From contig JAFUOS010000005.1 of the NCBI GenBank assembly GCA_017472665.1, positions 1-34,551 of the forward strand: 34,551 nt of DNA, read 5' to 3'. Shown piece by piece: positions 1-8,815 of this stretch (position 1 is the first letter of the stretch; each line of letters begins with the position of its first letter). The notes under the pieces are model-generated. The model did not search any database, was not told the DNA's origin, and saw only the letters and a program-made list of their open reading frames with translations. This DNA is from Tyzzerella sp. (GTDB taxonomy: Bacteria; Bacillota; Clostridia; Lachnospirales; Lachnospiraceae). Made by a program: the position numbers and the translations under genes.

Positions 1-645
1 ATATAGCCACTTCTGAATTTCCTGATCTATATAAGATATTTCTACTGCTATCGTGAAACCCAATTTCTTTTCATCTACCATATCAAGCAAATCAGAAATC
101 AGTTCCGTAAGTCTGATACATCTCTGAATAGATCGCGCACTTTCTCCTACTTCTAAAGCCATCAATTCATCTGAACGTAAATGTGTGCCACTTTGGCACG
201 AATTATTTTTTGTCGGTCTTCCAGCTTTTCGCTTCATTGCTTCCAGCATCATTCTGTAAGAGAAAGCCCTTTCACTTGGTAATTGTTCTTCTCGTTGGAT
301 ATTCGCATTTACCATTGCAATGGTAGCTTCATCATCATCCATCTCTTTGACAATAGCCGGAAGTGTATCTAATCCCACAGCTTGTGCTGCGTGCATTCGT
401 CTATGACCTGAAATCATTTCATATTGACCAGTTCCATCGGCACGGACAGTAACAGGCGTCAAAATTCCTTGTGAACTGATACTTTTTATCAATTCCTGCA
501 TTTTCTCATCATCTCGTACCTTGAACGGATGATTTTTAAAAGGATGTATATCATCGATTGCAATTATGACAACCTCTTCGTAATCACCAATTCCCATGAT
601 TTCTTCATATGATACTAATTTCACTGGTGCTTTACTCTTAGCCAT
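1..645 (-). CDS. parB: ParB/Spo0J-like partition protein (3' end cut by window edge)
   Basis: The reading frame is open from the ATG at 645 to the left edge (215 codons, no stop), so only the N-terminal part is visible. It shows the ParB/Srx nuclease-like fold: IHPFKNHPFKVRDDEKMQEL near residue 35, the box II-like GHRRMHAAQALGLDTLPAIV near residue 85, then the helix-rich region NANIQREEQLPSERAFSYRM. ParB proteins bind centromere-like parS sites and work with a ParA ATPase. The start overlaps the end of parA by 8 bp, so the two are translationally coupled. The insert MKRKAGRPTKN and the overall form resemble ParB proteins carried by conjugative elements of Clostridia more than the chromosomal Spo0J; this comparison is from memory, not from a search. 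Confidence 0.88.
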   Translation of the reverse strand, partial: MAKSKAPVKLVSYEEIMGIGDYEEVVIIAIDDIHPFKNHPFKVRDDEKMQELIKSISSQGILTPVTVRADGTGQYEMISGHRRMHAAQAVGLDTLPAIVKEMDDDEATIAMVNANIQREEQLPSERAFSYRMMLEAMKRKAGRPTKNNSCQSGTHLRSDELMALEVGESARSIQRCIRLTELISDLLDMVDEKKLGFTIAVEISYIDQEIQKWLY

Positions 646-1414
646 TCTTAATTACCTCCTTTGCAAGCCAATCATATCCTAATGCTCCTGGATTATTTTT
701 ATCGTAAGCGAAAATACTTACTCCATCCTTAGGACACTTTGCAATAGGATTTGAGCGTGGAATAGATTTCTCAAATATCTTGATATGGTTTCCATATGCT
801 TCGCTCACTGCCTTTTTATATTCTTTTGAAGAGTTATACCAATATGGATCTTTCGTAAAGAGAATACCCTCAATCTCAATTCGAGGATTATATCTCTTCT
901 TTGTGTTTCTAATTACTCTTAATAATTCCACCATACCATCCAAAGCGTAATACTCCGGTTCAATCGGAATCAGTACACTATCTGCCGCAGCCATTGCATT
1001 TACAGTCAACATTCCCAAAGAAGGCATACAGTCGATAACCACATAATCATATTCAATTTTTAATGTATCAAGATACTTTTTCAAGATGCTTTCTCTTTCC
1101 TCAACAGTTATTAGAGAAATATCTGTACCTGACAGCAATTTATTTGATGGGATAATATCTACACCCTCATCATTTTTGATAACAGCTTCGTATGGATCAT
1201 ACTCCATTTCCATAATCACATACTCCATCATCGTCTTTAAAGTTACTTTTGTTGTTTTTGCAATCCCAAGGCCTGTAGACAAATGCCCCTGCGGATCTGC
1301 ATCTACCAATAATACTTTCTTACCATTTCTTGCCAAAGCTACACCTAAGTTAATACTTGTTGTAGTCTTTGCGACTCCACCTTTTTGGTTTGACACTGCA
1401 ATAACTTTACCCAT
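638..1414 (-). CDS. parA: ParA/Soj family partition ATPase
   Basis: This 258-residue protein starts at MGKVIAVSNQKGGVAKTTTS, which contains the deviant Walker A motif KGGVAKTT of ParA/MinD ATPases. LLVDADPQGHLSTGLG is the A' region and VVIDCMPSLGMLTVNA the Walker B region. The family moves plasmids, chromosomes or mobile elements by ATP-dependent binding to DNA, stimulated by ParB. The ATG at 1414 has an AGGAGGT site 6 bp upstream; the in-frame extension to 1573 runs through a terminator hairpin and lacks a Shine-Dalgarno site, so I reject it. It overlaps parB by 8 bp. Placement next to the lysS end suggests it belongs to an integrated element. Confidence 0.93.
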   Translation of the reverse strand: MGKVIAVSNQKGGVAKTTTSINLGVALARNGKKVLLVDADPQGHLSTGLGIAKTTKVTLKTMMEYVIMEMEYDPYEAVIKNDEGVDIIPSNKLLSGTDISLITVEERESILKKYLDTLKIEYDYVVIDCMPSLGMLTVNAMAAADSVLIPIEPEYYALDGMVELLRVIRNTKKRYNPRIEIEGILFTKDPYWYNSSKEYKKAVSEAYGNHIKIFEKSIPRSNPIAKCPKDGVSIFAYDKNNPGALGYDWLAKEVIKNG

Positions 1415-1463
1415 ACGGCAACCTCCTAATCGATTAATAAGAATTAAAACTATAACGCAAAAA

Positions 1464-1495
1464 AAGGACACCTTCTTTTTATTGAAAGTGTCCTT
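1464..1495 (-). terminator. intrinsic terminator between lysS and parA
   Basis: Read on the minus strand, AAGGACACTTTC pairs with GAAGGTGTCCTT around an eight-base loop, with one mismatch, and is followed by a run of T. It would stop transcription coming from lysS or from the element border. The parA start lies only about 50 bp further on, so parAB needs a promoter in that short gap or is controlled by attenuation. Confidence 0.75.
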
Positions 1496-1529
1496 AAAAG
1501 TACAATATTTGATTAGTGTGCGCGTAAAA

Positions 1530-1548
1530 TTCGTATATTTTTCGTATA
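1530..1548. repeat. phased direct repeat TTCGTATA x2
   Basis: TTCGTATA occurs at 1530-1537 and 1541-1548, exactly 11 bp apart (one helical turn), in the gene-free stretch between lysS and parA. Such paired repeats are typical of protein-binding sites near the ends of integrative elements (arm-type integrase sites). The function here is inferred. Confidence 0.5.
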
Positions 1549-1605
1549 CGCCTCGTAGGTCAATTACGTACATAGACGTATTATTCTGTACTATTTATAC
1601 AAAAA

Positions 1606-1624
1606 TTGTTGCACTTTTGTTGCA
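1606..1624. repeat. phased direct repeat TTGTTGCA x2
   Basis: TTGTTGCA occurs at 1606-1613 and 1617-1624, again exactly 11 bp apart, about 50 bp from the lysS stop codon. Together with the TTCGTATA pair it suggests a recombinase-binding element border. Confidence 0.5.
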
Positions 1625-1670
1625 GTACGCACAATGATTGGAGCCCGAAACCCTTGATTTTTCGCGGTTT

Positions 1671-3170
1671 TTACTTATCCAACGACTTCATTGTTGGGAA
1701 GAGCAACACATCTCTAATCGCCGCACTATCCGTCAACAACATACACATTCTATCAATACCAAATCCAATACCACCTGTTGGAGGCATACCGATTTCAAGC
1801 GCATTCAAGAAATCCTCATCCGTTGTGTTAGCCTCTTCATTCCCCTGTGCTAACTGCGCTTCCTGATCCTTGAAACGTTCTCTCTGGTCGATTGGGTCAT
1901 TTAACTCTGAATATGCATTTGCCATTTCCCATCCATTCATAAAGAACTCGAAACGTTCTACGTATTCTGGATTCTCCGGTTTCTTCTTTGTCAATGGAGA
2001 AATCTCGATTGGATGATCCATTACAAATGTTGGCTGAACCAAGTGTTCTTCTACAAATTCTTCAAAGAACAAGTTCAGGATATCACCTTTCTTGTGATGT
2101 TTTTCATATTCTACATGATGTTCTTTTGCAACAGCCTGTGCTTCTTCCAAGGTATGAATTTCATTCCAATCCACACCAGAATATTTCTTAACAGCGTCTA
2201 CCATCGTGATTCTTTCAAATGGTTTTCCAAGATCCATCTCAATACCATTGTATGTAATCACAGTGGTTCCAAGTACTTCCTGTGCTACATGACGATAAAG
2301 GTTTTCTGTTAAATCCATCATGCCGTTGTAGTCAGTATATGCCTGATATAATTCCATCAATGTAAATTCTGGGTTGTGTCTTGTATCAACACCTTCGTTA
2401 CGGAATACACGTCCAATTTCGTAAACGCGTTCCATACCGCCTACGATAAGTCTCTTTAAGTATAATTCCAGAGAGATACGAAGCTTGAAGTCTTCACCCA
2501 ATGCATTTGAGTGTGTGATAAATGGTCTTGCTGCTGCACCACCTGCGTTAGCAACGAGCATTGGAGTTTCTACTTCTAAGAAACCTTGTCCATCCAAATA
2601 TCTTCTGATTGAGCTAATGATTTTAGAACGTTTGATGAATGTATCTTTTACTTCCGGATTCATAACAAGGTCTACGTATCTTTGACGATAACGTAAATCT
2701 GTGTTTGTAAGTCCATGATATTTTTCTGGTAAAATCTGAAGGCTCTTTGATAATAAAGTTACTTCTTCTGCATGGATGGAGATTTCTCCCATCTTTGTGC
2801 GGAAAACTTCACCTTTGATACCTACGATATCACCGATATCCATTCTCTTAAACTCTTTATATTCTTCTTCCCCAACACAATCTCTTGCTACGTATGATTG
2901 GATGGTTCCTTCTAAATCCTGAACGTGACAGAATGAAGCTTTCCCCATAACACGTTTGGACATGATACGTCCTGCAATCGATACTTTTTTGCCTTCCAAC
3001 TCCTCAAAGTTGTCTTTGATCGTCTGGCTGTGTGCATCTTGGTCATATTTCATGATTTGGAATGGGTCTTTCCCATTTGCCTGCAATTCTGCAAGTTTTT
3101 CACGACGCACTTTTCTCAACTGATTAATATCCGGTTCTTGCACGTTTTGTACTTTATTTTGTTCTGCCAT
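1671..3170 (-). CDS. lysS: lysyl-tRNA synthetase, class II
   Basis: A 499-residue class II lysyl-tRNA synthetase that charges tRNA-Lys with lysine using ATP. An N-terminal OB-fold anticodon-binding domain ([20 protein letters not shown], about residues 60-80) is followed by the catalytic core, with motif 2 in [20 protein letters not shown] and motif 3 in [20 protein letters not shown] near the C-terminus. Length is normal for the family. The ATG at 3170 (MAEQNK) is preceded by GGAGAGAAGGAAC; the in-frame ATG six codons upstream has no ribosome site. It lies 30 bp behind greA and shares its promoter. Its 3' end abuts a probable integrative-element border, but the protein ends normally (FPTMKSLDK). 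Confidence 0.97.
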   Translation of the reverse strand: MAEQNKVQNVQEPDINQLRKVRREKLAELQANGKDPFQIMKYDQDAHSQTIKDNFEELEGKKVSIAGRIMSKRVMGKASFCHVQDLEGTIQSYVARDCVGEEEYKEFKRMDIGDIVGIKGEVFRTKMGEISIHAEEVTLLSKSLQILPEKYHGLTNTDLRYRQRYVDLVMNPEVKDTFIKRSKIISSIRRYLDGQGFLEVETPMLVANAGGAAARPFITHSNALGEDFKLRISLELYLKRLIVGGMERVYEIGRVFRNEGVDTRHNPEFTLMELYQAYTDYNGMMDLTENLYRHVAQEVLGTTVITYNGIEMDLGKPFERITMVDAVKKYSGVDWNEIHTLEEAQAVAKEHHVEYEKHHKKGDILNLFFEEFVEEHLVQPTFVMDHPIEISPLTKKKPENPEYVERFEFFMNGWEMANAYSELNDPIDQRERFKDQEAQLAQGNEEANTTDEDFLNALEIGMPPTGGIGFGIDRMCMLLTDSAAIRDVLLFPTMKSLDK

Positions 3171-3199
3171 GTTCCTTCTCTCCTTCATAAATTTCGTAA

Positions 3200-3682
3200 T
3201 TAAATATTTCTATCAATTTTCAATACTTTGTATTCAATGATTCCAGCCTGTGCTTCCACTTCTATGTCATCCCCTACGCCTTTTCCGATTAAAGCTTTTC
3301 CAAGTGGAGATTCGTTTGAAATCTTTCCTGCCAAGCTGTTTGCTTCTGTAGAACCTACGATTTTGTATTCTACTTCTTCTTCAAATTCTTTGTCGTACAA
3401 TACGACAGAGCATCCAATGCTGATTTTGTCCAAATCCACTTCATCTTCTACAACAACTTCAGCATTTTTGAGAATTTTCTCGATTTCCTCGATTCGGGCC
3501 TCGATGTCTCTTTGTTCATCTTTTGCTGCATCGTATTCTGCGTTTTCTGACAAATCACCTTGTTCTCTGGCTTCTTTAATTTTCCCAGCCACTTCTTTAC
3601 GTCTTACTACTTTTAAGTTTTCGAGTTCATCTTCTAACGCTCTTAAACCTGCATAAGTAAGAATTTTTTTCTTTTCTGCCAT
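3200..3682 (-). CDS. greA: transcription elongation factor GreA
   Basis: A 160-residue GreA, the expected length. The N-terminal coiled coil carries the acidic tip ([20 protein letters not shown]), which reaches into the RNA polymerase secondary channel and stimulates cleavage of backtracked transcripts. The C-terminal FKBP-like domain follows ([40 protein letters not shown]). It is first in a greA-lysS operon with a strong promoter about 100 bp upstream. Confidence 0.97.
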   Translation of the reverse strand: MAEKKKILTYAGLRALEDELENLKVVRRKEVAGKIKEAREQGDLSENAEYDAAKDEQRDIEARIEEIEKILKNAEVVVEDEVDLDKISIGCSVVLYDKEFEEEVEYKIVGSTEANSLAGKISNESPLGKALIGKGVGDDIEVEAQAGIIEYKVLKIDRNI

Positions 3683-3782
3683 GTCCTTAATTCCTTTCTT
3701 TTTGTTTCTTAAATAGGTACTATTTATGGTATAATTCTGACTTAATAAACTAGATAAACAATTCTATTCTCACAATTTCAAT

Positions 3783-3811
3783 ATTATACATAAACGCAAG
3801 GGCAAAGTCAA
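3783..3811 (-). promoter_or_regulatory. sigma-A type promoter of greA-lysS
   Basis: On the minus strand, TTGACT (3806-3811) and TATAAT (3783-3788) are separated by exactly 17 bp. The promoter sits directly behind the dusB stop codon and so gives greA-lysS its own start within a run of same-strand genes. Confidence 0.8.
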
Positions 3812-3817
3812 GAAAAA

Positions 3818-4780
3818 TCATAGTTTGTTTTCTAGCAATTCCTCCAGTTCCCCAAAGGATTCCACCGCATTAATTTCACCACGAAGTTTAGCTGAATTCG
3901 GTAATCCAGTTGTGTACCACGACACGTGCTTTCTCATCTCTCGAATCCCAAGATACTCTCCCTTATATTCAATCTGCAGTTTCGCATGACGTGCAATCAT
4001 TTTCTTAATCTCTTCCTTTGTCGGTCGCTCTGGCATTTTCCCTGTGCGCTCATATTCCAAAAGTTCTGAAAAAATCCACGGATTTCCCTGCGCGCCTCTG
4101 CCAATCATCACTCCGTCGCAGCCCGTCTGCTTCTGCATCGCAATCGCACTTTCGCCCGAAGTCACATCCCCATTTCCAATGACTGGAATGGAAACTGCCT
4201 CTTTCACCCGGCGTATGATATCCCAATCTGCCTTGCCGGAATAATATTGTTCTCTCGTTCTTGCATGAACTGCCACAGCTTTTGCCCCGGCATCCTCTAT
4301 AATCTTTGCAATTTCCACCGCATTAATACATGAATCGTCAAATCCTTTTCGGATTTTTACAGTGACCGGCTTTTGAATCGCTTTCACTGTTTTGCTCACA
4401 ATCTCATGCACCAGTTTTGGATTTTTCATCAGAGCTGAGCCTTCTCCATTTTTGACAATCTTCGGGACCGGACATCCCATGTTGATATCCAAAATGGAAA
4501 ATGGTAACTCTTCAATCCGTTTCGCAATTTCACTAATAACATCCGGGTCCGAACCAAAGAGCTGCAACGAGACCGGTGGCTCATCCGGATGGATTTCTAA
4601 AAGTGCCCTTGTATTTTTATTGTTATATTGAATCGCCTTTGCGCTCACCATTTCCATACACAAAAGCCCTGCGCCCTGTTCCCGGCACAGCAAGCGAAAT
4701 GGCAGGTCTGTTACCCCTGCCATCGGTGCTAAAATATATGGATTTTCAAGTGTTATATTTCCTATCGTTAACTTTTTCAT
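3818..4780 (-). CDS. dusB: tRNA-dihydrouridine synthase (DusB type)
   Basis: A 320-residue FMN-dependent enzyme that reduces uridine to dihydrouridine in tRNA with NADPH. It has the TIM-barrel signature of the family: ILAPMAGVTDLPFRLLCREQ at the N-terminus, the active-site loop DINMGCPVPKIVKNGEGSAL with the catalytic Cys, then PVTVKIRKGFDD, AVHARTREQYYSG and VMIGRGAQGNPWIF for FMN-phosphate binding. It is the last gene of the patatin/argF-birA-coaX block, 5 bp after coaX, and ends at the greA-lysS promoter. Confidence 0.96.
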   Translation of the reverse strand: MKKLTIGNITLENPYILAPMAGVTDLPFRLLCREQGAGLLCMEMVSAKAIQYNNKNTRALLEIHPDEPPVSLQLFGSDPDVISEIAKRIEELPFSILDINMGCPVPKIVKNGEGSALMKNPKLVHEIVSKTVKAIQKPVTVKIRKGFDDSCINAVEIAKIIEDAGAKAVAVHARTREQYYSGKADWDIIRRVKEAVSIPVIGNGDVTSGESAIAMQKQTGCDGVMIGRGAQGNPWIFSELLEYERTGKMPERPTKEEIKKMIARHAKLQIEYKGEYLGIREMRKHVSWYTTGLPNSAKLRGEINAVESFGELEELLENKL

Positions 4781-4785
4781 CCTGA

Positions 4786-5556
4786 TTATTCTGCCTTTTT
4801 GTTCTTTTCGTAAATCATGCGAAGACCTTCCAATGTCAGATTTTTGTCATAAATGTCAATCACATCCGTTTCTGGCACGATAATATTTCCAAGTCCGCCA
4901 GTTGCTACAACCTTCGCATCTGCAAATCCTGCTGCCTTCATCTTGTTTACAATATATTCTGTCTGTCCAATATATCCAAATACGAGACCGCCTTGCATAC
5001 TGGATACTGTTTCTTTTGCAATAATAGAACCTGGGTTGCGAATCTCAATTTCAGGAAGCATGGAGGCTCCGCCCCAGAGAGCTCTAGCAGAAGTTCGAAT
5101 TCCTGGGGAAATCACGCCACCTTCAAACACGCCATCCGCACTCACCGCATCATAAGTCGTCGCAGTTCCAAAATCAATCACAATCACTGGACCGCCATAT
5201 TTTTCATAGGCAGCAACCGCATCTACGATACGGTCAGGTCCGATTTCCTTTGGATGTTCGGTATTAATTTTAAGACCCATATCCAGCGTCGTCGGCACCA
5301 TCGGTTTCACATGGAAATATTTAATAATGGCGCTTCCAAGGGAATGCATGATATCTGGCACTACGGATGAAACAATTACATCTTTGATATCCTTGATATC
5401 AAAATCTCTGTGAACCAACAGGTCACATAGTTGTATCCCATATTCATCAGATGTACGCGGCTGTTTTGCCGTCATACGAAAAGTCGCCTTCAATTCTTCA
5501 CCGTCAAACACGCCTAATGTAATATGTGTATTTCCTACATCAACTACTAATAACAT
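4786..5556 (-). CDS. coaX: type III pantothenate kinase
   Basis: A 256-residue CoaX, which phosphorylates pantothenate in the first step of coenzyme A synthesis. The ASKHA-fold motifs are [15 protein letters not shown] at the N-terminus (phosphate binding), [12 protein letters not shown] in the middle (catalytic Asp) and [15 protein letters not shown]. The start codon follows the stop of the upstream 109-residue ORF with no spacing, which implies translational coupling. Co-occurrence with birA in one operon fits a cofactor theme (CoA and biotin). Confidence 0.97.
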   Translation of the reverse strand: MLLVVDVGNTHITLGVFDGEELKATFRMTAKQPRTSDEYGIQLCDLLVHRDFDIKDIKDVIVSSVVPDIMHSLGSAIIKYFHVKPMVPTTLDMGLKINTEHPKEIGPDRIVDAVAAYEKYGGPVIVIDFGTATTYDAVSADGVFEGGVISPGIRTSARALWGGASMLPEIEIRNPGSIIAKETVSSMQGGLVFGYIGQTEYIVNKMKAAGFADAKVVATGGLGNIIVPETDVIDIYDKNLTLEGLRMIYEKNKKAE

Positions 5557-5886
5557 CTATAAATCCTCCCCTAAGAAGAACACCCTATAGTACAATTGCA
5601 ATGCTTCCAAAAGCTCTCCCTTTGTGTTCTGCAGTTCTTTTATTTTTAACTGGCTCCCAATTTCATCAAAGAAAAAATCATTTTCGTCTGAAGTTACTTC
5701 AAAGCAAAGTTCCCCATCTTCTTCAAACACAAGGGTCAGAATCCCACCGACATCCTCTGTATACAGTACACACATTACCTTCAATTCATCTTTCACGCTA
5801 TCCGGAAGCGCTTCAAAATCTGGATTTAGGTAAAATCTTTTTTCATATGCATTTGCGCCACAAAGTACAATCTTTTCTTCGTACAT
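5557..5886 (-). CDS. small conserved hypothetical protein (DUF6145-like)
   Basis: A 109-residue, acidic soluble protein without signal peptide or membrane segment. It begins MYEEKIVLCGANAYEKRFYL and contains an alternating hydrophobic core (VMCVLYTEDVGGILTLVFEE) that suggests a small alpha/beta fold. From memory it resembles the DUF6145 family found between birA and coaX in Lachnospiraceae; I could not check this. It lies 8 bp after birA and is directly joined to coaX, so it is co-translated with cofactor genes. No function can be assigned. Confidence 0.8.
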   Translation of the reverse strand: MYEEKIVLCGANAYEKRFYLNPDFEALPDSVKDELKVMCVLYTEDVGGILTLVFEEDGELCFEVTSDENDFFFDEIGSQLKIKELQNTKGELLEALQLYYRVFFLGEDL

Positions 5887-5894
5887 ATTTCCTC

Positions 5895-6647
5895 CTAAAT
5901 GTATCCGTAGATTCCTCTTACTGATACTTCACCTGCGAAGACCGCCTCCGTGCTGCCGTCGCTTTTTTTCACAAGCAGTTCTCCTTTTTCATTAATTCCG
6001 AGAGCCTGCGCCTGATATTCATGTCCTGGTTCTAACACCAGCACTTCTCTGTCTTTATTAATCAACATTTGATTATATTCATTTTGTAAAAATGACAAAT
6101 CCTGAATTTCTAGAAAACGCTCATACTGGCGTCTAAATTTTTCTAAAATCTGCTGCAGCAATTTTTCTCGTTCTACCTGCTCCCCTTTTTGCAAATAGAG
6201 GGAAGTAGCCTTGTCACGCAGTTCTTCTGGAAATTCTGTTGTATTCACATTAATTCCCACGCCAATCACTACGTCTGCAATCTGACTTCCGGATAATTCC
6301 ATTTCCGTCAAGATGCCGCAGATTTTCTTTTTCTCCAACACCAAATCATTGGGCCACTTAATTTCCACCGGCAAGCCTTCCTGTGTGCGAAGCACCACTG
6401 CCACGCTATATGCCATCACCAGCGTCAGCATCGGTGCCTTATCTGGCTCCAACTCTGGACGCAGCAGAATCGAGAAATAGAGATTCGTTCCCGCTGGTGA
6501 TTCCCAAACCCGGCCTCTTCTTCCTTTTCCCGCGCTCTGCTCATCGGCTGTCACGACCAGGCCTTGCTCAGCGCCTTCCTTTGCCATCCGCTTTGCCTGT
6601 GTATTTGTGGAATCGATTTCCTCGTAATAAACGACATTCCATTCCAT
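5895..6647 (-). CDS. birA: biotin--[acetyl-CoA-carboxylase] ligase, monofunctional
   Basis: A 250-residue biotin protein ligase that makes biotinyl-5'-AMP and transfers biotin to carboxylase carrier lysines. Motifs are YEEIDSTNTQAKRMAKEG, the adenylate-binding GKGRRGRVWESPAGTNLYFS and EIKWPNDLVLEKKKICGILTE; the C-terminal SH3-like part ends in FAGEVSVRGIYGYI. The N-terminal helix-turn-helix repressor domain of E. coli BirA is absent, so this is a ligase only and not the biotin repressor. It starts 6 bp after argF. Confidence 0.95.
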   Translation of the reverse strand: MEWNVVYYEEIDSTNTQAKRMAKEGAEQGLVVTADEQSAGKGRRGRVWESPAGTNLYFSILLRPELEPDKAPMLTLVMAYSVAVVLRTQEGLPVEIKWPNDLVLEKKKICGILTEMELSGSQIADVVIGVGINVNTTEFPEELRDKATSLYLQKGEQVEREKLLQQILEKFRRQYERFLEIQDLSFLQNEYNQMLINKDREVLVLEPGHEYQAQALGINEKGELLVKKSDGSTEAVFAGEVSVRGIYGYI

Positions 6648-6653
6648 GTCGTC

Positions 6654-7589
6654 TTACTCTCCTAAGGTTGCCACCATGACTGCCTTGATGGTATGAAGAC
6701 GGTTTTCTGCTTCATCAAATACCACATCTGCATATTTTTCAAACACATCTTCTGTCACTTCATTGCCTTTTACTGCTGGCAGACAGTGCATGAAAATCGT
6801 TTCTTCTTTTCCTGTCTTATCCATAAGTTCCTGGTTAATCTGGTATGGTTGTAATAATGCGATACGTTCTGCTGCCTTATCTTCTTCTCCCATAGAGCAC
6901 CATACGTCTGTATATAATACATCTGCGCCTTCTACTGCATCAGTAGAATCGGTGACGCATACTGTAGAACCTGCTTCTGTTGCATAACCTTCACACAGTT
7001 CTACCAAATCATGACTTGGCCATAATTCCTTTGGTGCAATAATCGTAAAGTTCACACCCACTTTTGCGCAACCAATCATAAGGCTGTTTGCCATGTTGTT
7101 TCTCCCATCGCCAAGGTAAACAAAATTAAGTCCTTTGACATATCCAAAGTGTTCTTTCATCGTCAATAAATCTGCAAGAATCTGCGTTGGATGGTAATCA
7201 TCTGTCAATCCATTCCAAACTGGCACACCACTATACTCGGCAAGCTGTTCCACGTGTTCATGTTTAAATCCACGGAACTCGATTCCATCAAACATGCGTC
7301 CAAGCACGCGTGCTGTATCTTTTACGCTTTCCTTGTGTCCCAACTGGATGTCATGTTGGGAAAGATATGTTGGAATACCACCTTCATCCTGTGCACCAAC
7401 TGTAAATGCACAGCGTGTTCTTGTAGAAGGTTTTTCGAAAATTAATGCAATGTTTTTCCCTTTCAGAGAATTTCCTGTGATTCCTTGTTTTTTCTTTGCT
7501 TTCAGTTCTGCCGCCAAATCAACGAAATATATAATCTCATCTGGCGTAAAATCTTTCAGTGTTAAAAAATTACGTCCTTTTAAATTCAT
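6654..7589 (-). CDS. argF: ornithine carbamoyltransferase (internal start within a longer frame)
   Basis: From the ATG at 7589 ([18 protein letters not shown]) the frame codes a complete 311-residue ornithine carbamoyltransferase, which makes citrulline from ornithine and carbamoyl phosphate. The carbamoyl-phosphate loop STRTR is at 55-59, HPTQ at 133-136, the ornithine loop SMG at 232-234 and HCLP with the catalytic Cys at 268-271. An AAAGGA site lies 7 bp upstream of this ATG, so it can be translated on its own. No stop codon separates it from the upstream patatin-like region, which is in the same frame; see the 6654-8690 entry. Confidence 0.9.
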   Translation of the reverse strand: MNLKGRNFLTLKDFTPDEIIYFVDLAAELKAKKKQGITGNSLKGKNIALIFEKPSTRTRCAFTVGAQDEGGIPTYLSQHDIQLGHKESVKDTARVLGRMFDGIEFRGFKHEHVEQLAEYSGVPVWNGLTDDYHPTQILADLLTMKEHFGYVKGLNFVYLGDGRNNMANSLMIGCAKVGVNFTIIAPKELWPSHDLVELCEGYATEAGSTVCVTDSTDAVEGADVLYTDVWCSMGEEDKAAERIALLQPYQINQELMDKTGKEETIFMHCLPAVKGNEVTEDVFEKYADVVFDEAENRLHTIKAVMVATLGE

Positions 7590-8690
7590 CTCATTGTCCT
7601 TTCTGATATTCATGAGTATATGGACAAACCTTGGGAGATTCACCTGATCCTCCAAGCCCTCGTATCTTTGTGCCACTGTTTCTTCCAACTCTTGTACCGT
7701 ATAAATCTGATACTTGGGTACACGAAGCAGTTTTGCACTTGCCTCCAGCATCGCAAGATAGAGTTCCATATCTGAAAATCCGAGTGATAATTTTAGAATA
7801 AATGCGATTTCCGCTTTTTCTATCTCGGTCAATTCTTCTAGTATCCTTTCATAATACCACTCTTCTCGCGTTTGTTCAATATAATAAATTCGACCAATCA
7901 GCCCATAAAGCACCCTTTTTGCATCGAAATAGCCGATTTTCATGTTTTGCCGGCTACGCCTTTTGTCAAATTCAATGATACTTCCAAGCTTTACTTTTGG
8001 AGCAATTTCATAGAGAACAGTATTCTCTGTCTTTCTTACTCGCGGCTTTCTTCCCGGGCCATAGATTCGGATCTGAATAATATCATCATAGCCACGTTCA
8101 ATCAGCGAGTTTGTGGGAACATTATTAATCACGCCGCCATCAATATAAGTCTGACCGTGCAGTTTTTCATTTTTGAATCCAATTAAATATGCACTTGCAA
8201 GCAGAAAATCTTCCAGCATCCCTTCTGGTATGTCATGGATACTGATATCTAATTCTTTCATCTGAGAAACTGAAAATGTCAAAAGGCAAAACTCCATCCC
8301 TGACTCACGAATCTTCTTTTCATCCACATTTTCATGAATCAATTCACGGAGAGGGGTAATGTTCACACCGCCTTCCGATAAATACCGTTTCATTTCAGAC
8401 ACAATTTCCCGAAAAGAGGTCTCTTTGTCAAAAATCCCTTCCATCCATGCATCATCTACATCCATGACATGTGAATAAGTGATATCGTGCCAGATTTTTT
8501 CTGCTTTTTCTACGTCTCCCATGCAAATCAGTGCACCATTTAATGCCCCTACCGAAGTCCCTGCCACCGCATTGATTTTGACGCCTGCTTCTACAAGTGC
8601 TTTCCATGCGCCTATCTGATATGCGCCGCGAGCCCCTCCTCCGTCCAGCACCAGACTATATTCCTTTGTCAGATCAAGAATCGGTTTCAT
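6654..8690 (-). CDS. uninterrupted patatin-like phospholipase + ornithine carbamoyltransferase frame
   Basis: One open frame of 678 codons. Residues 1-367 are a patatin-like phospholipase: oxyanion loop [11 protein letters not shown] (17-27), nucleophile elbow GTSVG with Ser46, and catalytic Asp184 in [11 protein letters not shown]; such enzymes hydrolyse acyl lipids. Residues 368-678 are a complete ArgF. I re-translated the junction ([16 protein letters not shown]) and there is no stop codon. The patatin start at 8690 has GGGAGGTG 6 bp upstream. ArgF has its own ribosome site, so the cell could make the fusion, free ArgF, or both. Both alternative frames meet a stop within about 35 bp upstream of the argF ATG, so a single-base indel, real or from sequencing, would split the genes normally. 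Confidence 0.75.
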   Translation of the reverse strand: MKPILDLTKEYSLVLDGGGARGAYQIGAWKALVEAGVKINAVAGTSVGALNGALICMGDVEKAEKIWHDITYSHVMDVDDAWMEGIFDKETSFREIVSEMKRYLSEGGVNITPLRELIHENVDEKKIRESGMEFCLLTFSVSQMKELDISIHDIPEGMLEDFLLASAYLIGFKNEKLHGQTYIDGGVINNVPTNSLIERGYDDIIQIRIYGPGRKPRVRKTENTVLYEIAPKVKLGSIIEFDKRRSRQNMKIGYFDAKRVLYGLIGRIYYIEQTREEWYYERILEELTEIEKAEIAFILKLSLGFSDMELYLAMLEASAKLLRVPKYQIYTVQELEETVAQRYEGLEDQVNLPRFVHILMNIRKDNEMNLKGRNFLTLKDFTPDEIIYFVDLAAELKAKKKQGITGNSLKGKNIALIFEKPSTRTRCAFTVGAQDEGGIPTYLSQHDIQLGHKESVKDTARVLGRMFDGIEFRGFKHEHVEQLAEYSGVPVWNGLTDDYHPTQILADLLTMKEHFGYVKGLNFVYLGDGRNNMANSLMIGCAKVGVNFTIIAPKELWPSHDLVELCEGYATEAGSTVCVTDSTDAVEGADVLYTDVWCSMGEEDKAAERIALLQPYQINQELMDKTGKEETIFMHCLPAVKGNEVTEDVFEKYADVVFDEAENRLHTIKAVMVATLGE

Positions 8691-8768
8691 TCAAACACCT
8701 CCCACTCCGGAAATTGTCACCTTCCATTGTTTTACCACTTACTATATCATTATTTACAAGACATAAAA

Positions 8769-8788
8769 GGGTATGCCTTCGCATACCC
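8769..8788 (-). terminator. intrinsic terminator after the SPFH gene
   Basis: Perfect 8-bp stem GGGTATGC/GCATACCC with a four-base GAAG loop, followed on the minus strand by TTTTATG. It lies 28 bp past the SPFH stop codon and isolates the NfeD-SPFH pair from the patatin/argF operon. Confidence 0.8.
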
Positions 8789-8815
8789 AAATTATGTTAT
8801 CTTATTTTCTATTTT

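Larger units (their letters stand above)
1415..1670. other. intergenic region, probable end of an integrated element (attachment region)
   Basis: The 256 bp between parA and lysS hold no convincing gene. They hold the terminator at 1464-1495, the two pairs of 11-bp-phased repeats, and a short imperfect inverted repeat (AAACCC...CGGTTT, about 1648-1670) right after the lysS stop codon. Mobile-element partition genes abutting the 3' end of a conserved gene is what an integrase-mediated insertion leaves. The second att copy would lie outside the window, so the core cannot be defined here. Confidence 0.45.

Noticed and set aside
1086-1866. Plus-strand frames opposite parA and lysS
   Set aside because: They are shadows of conserved minus-strand genes, with no ribosome sites and biased composition.
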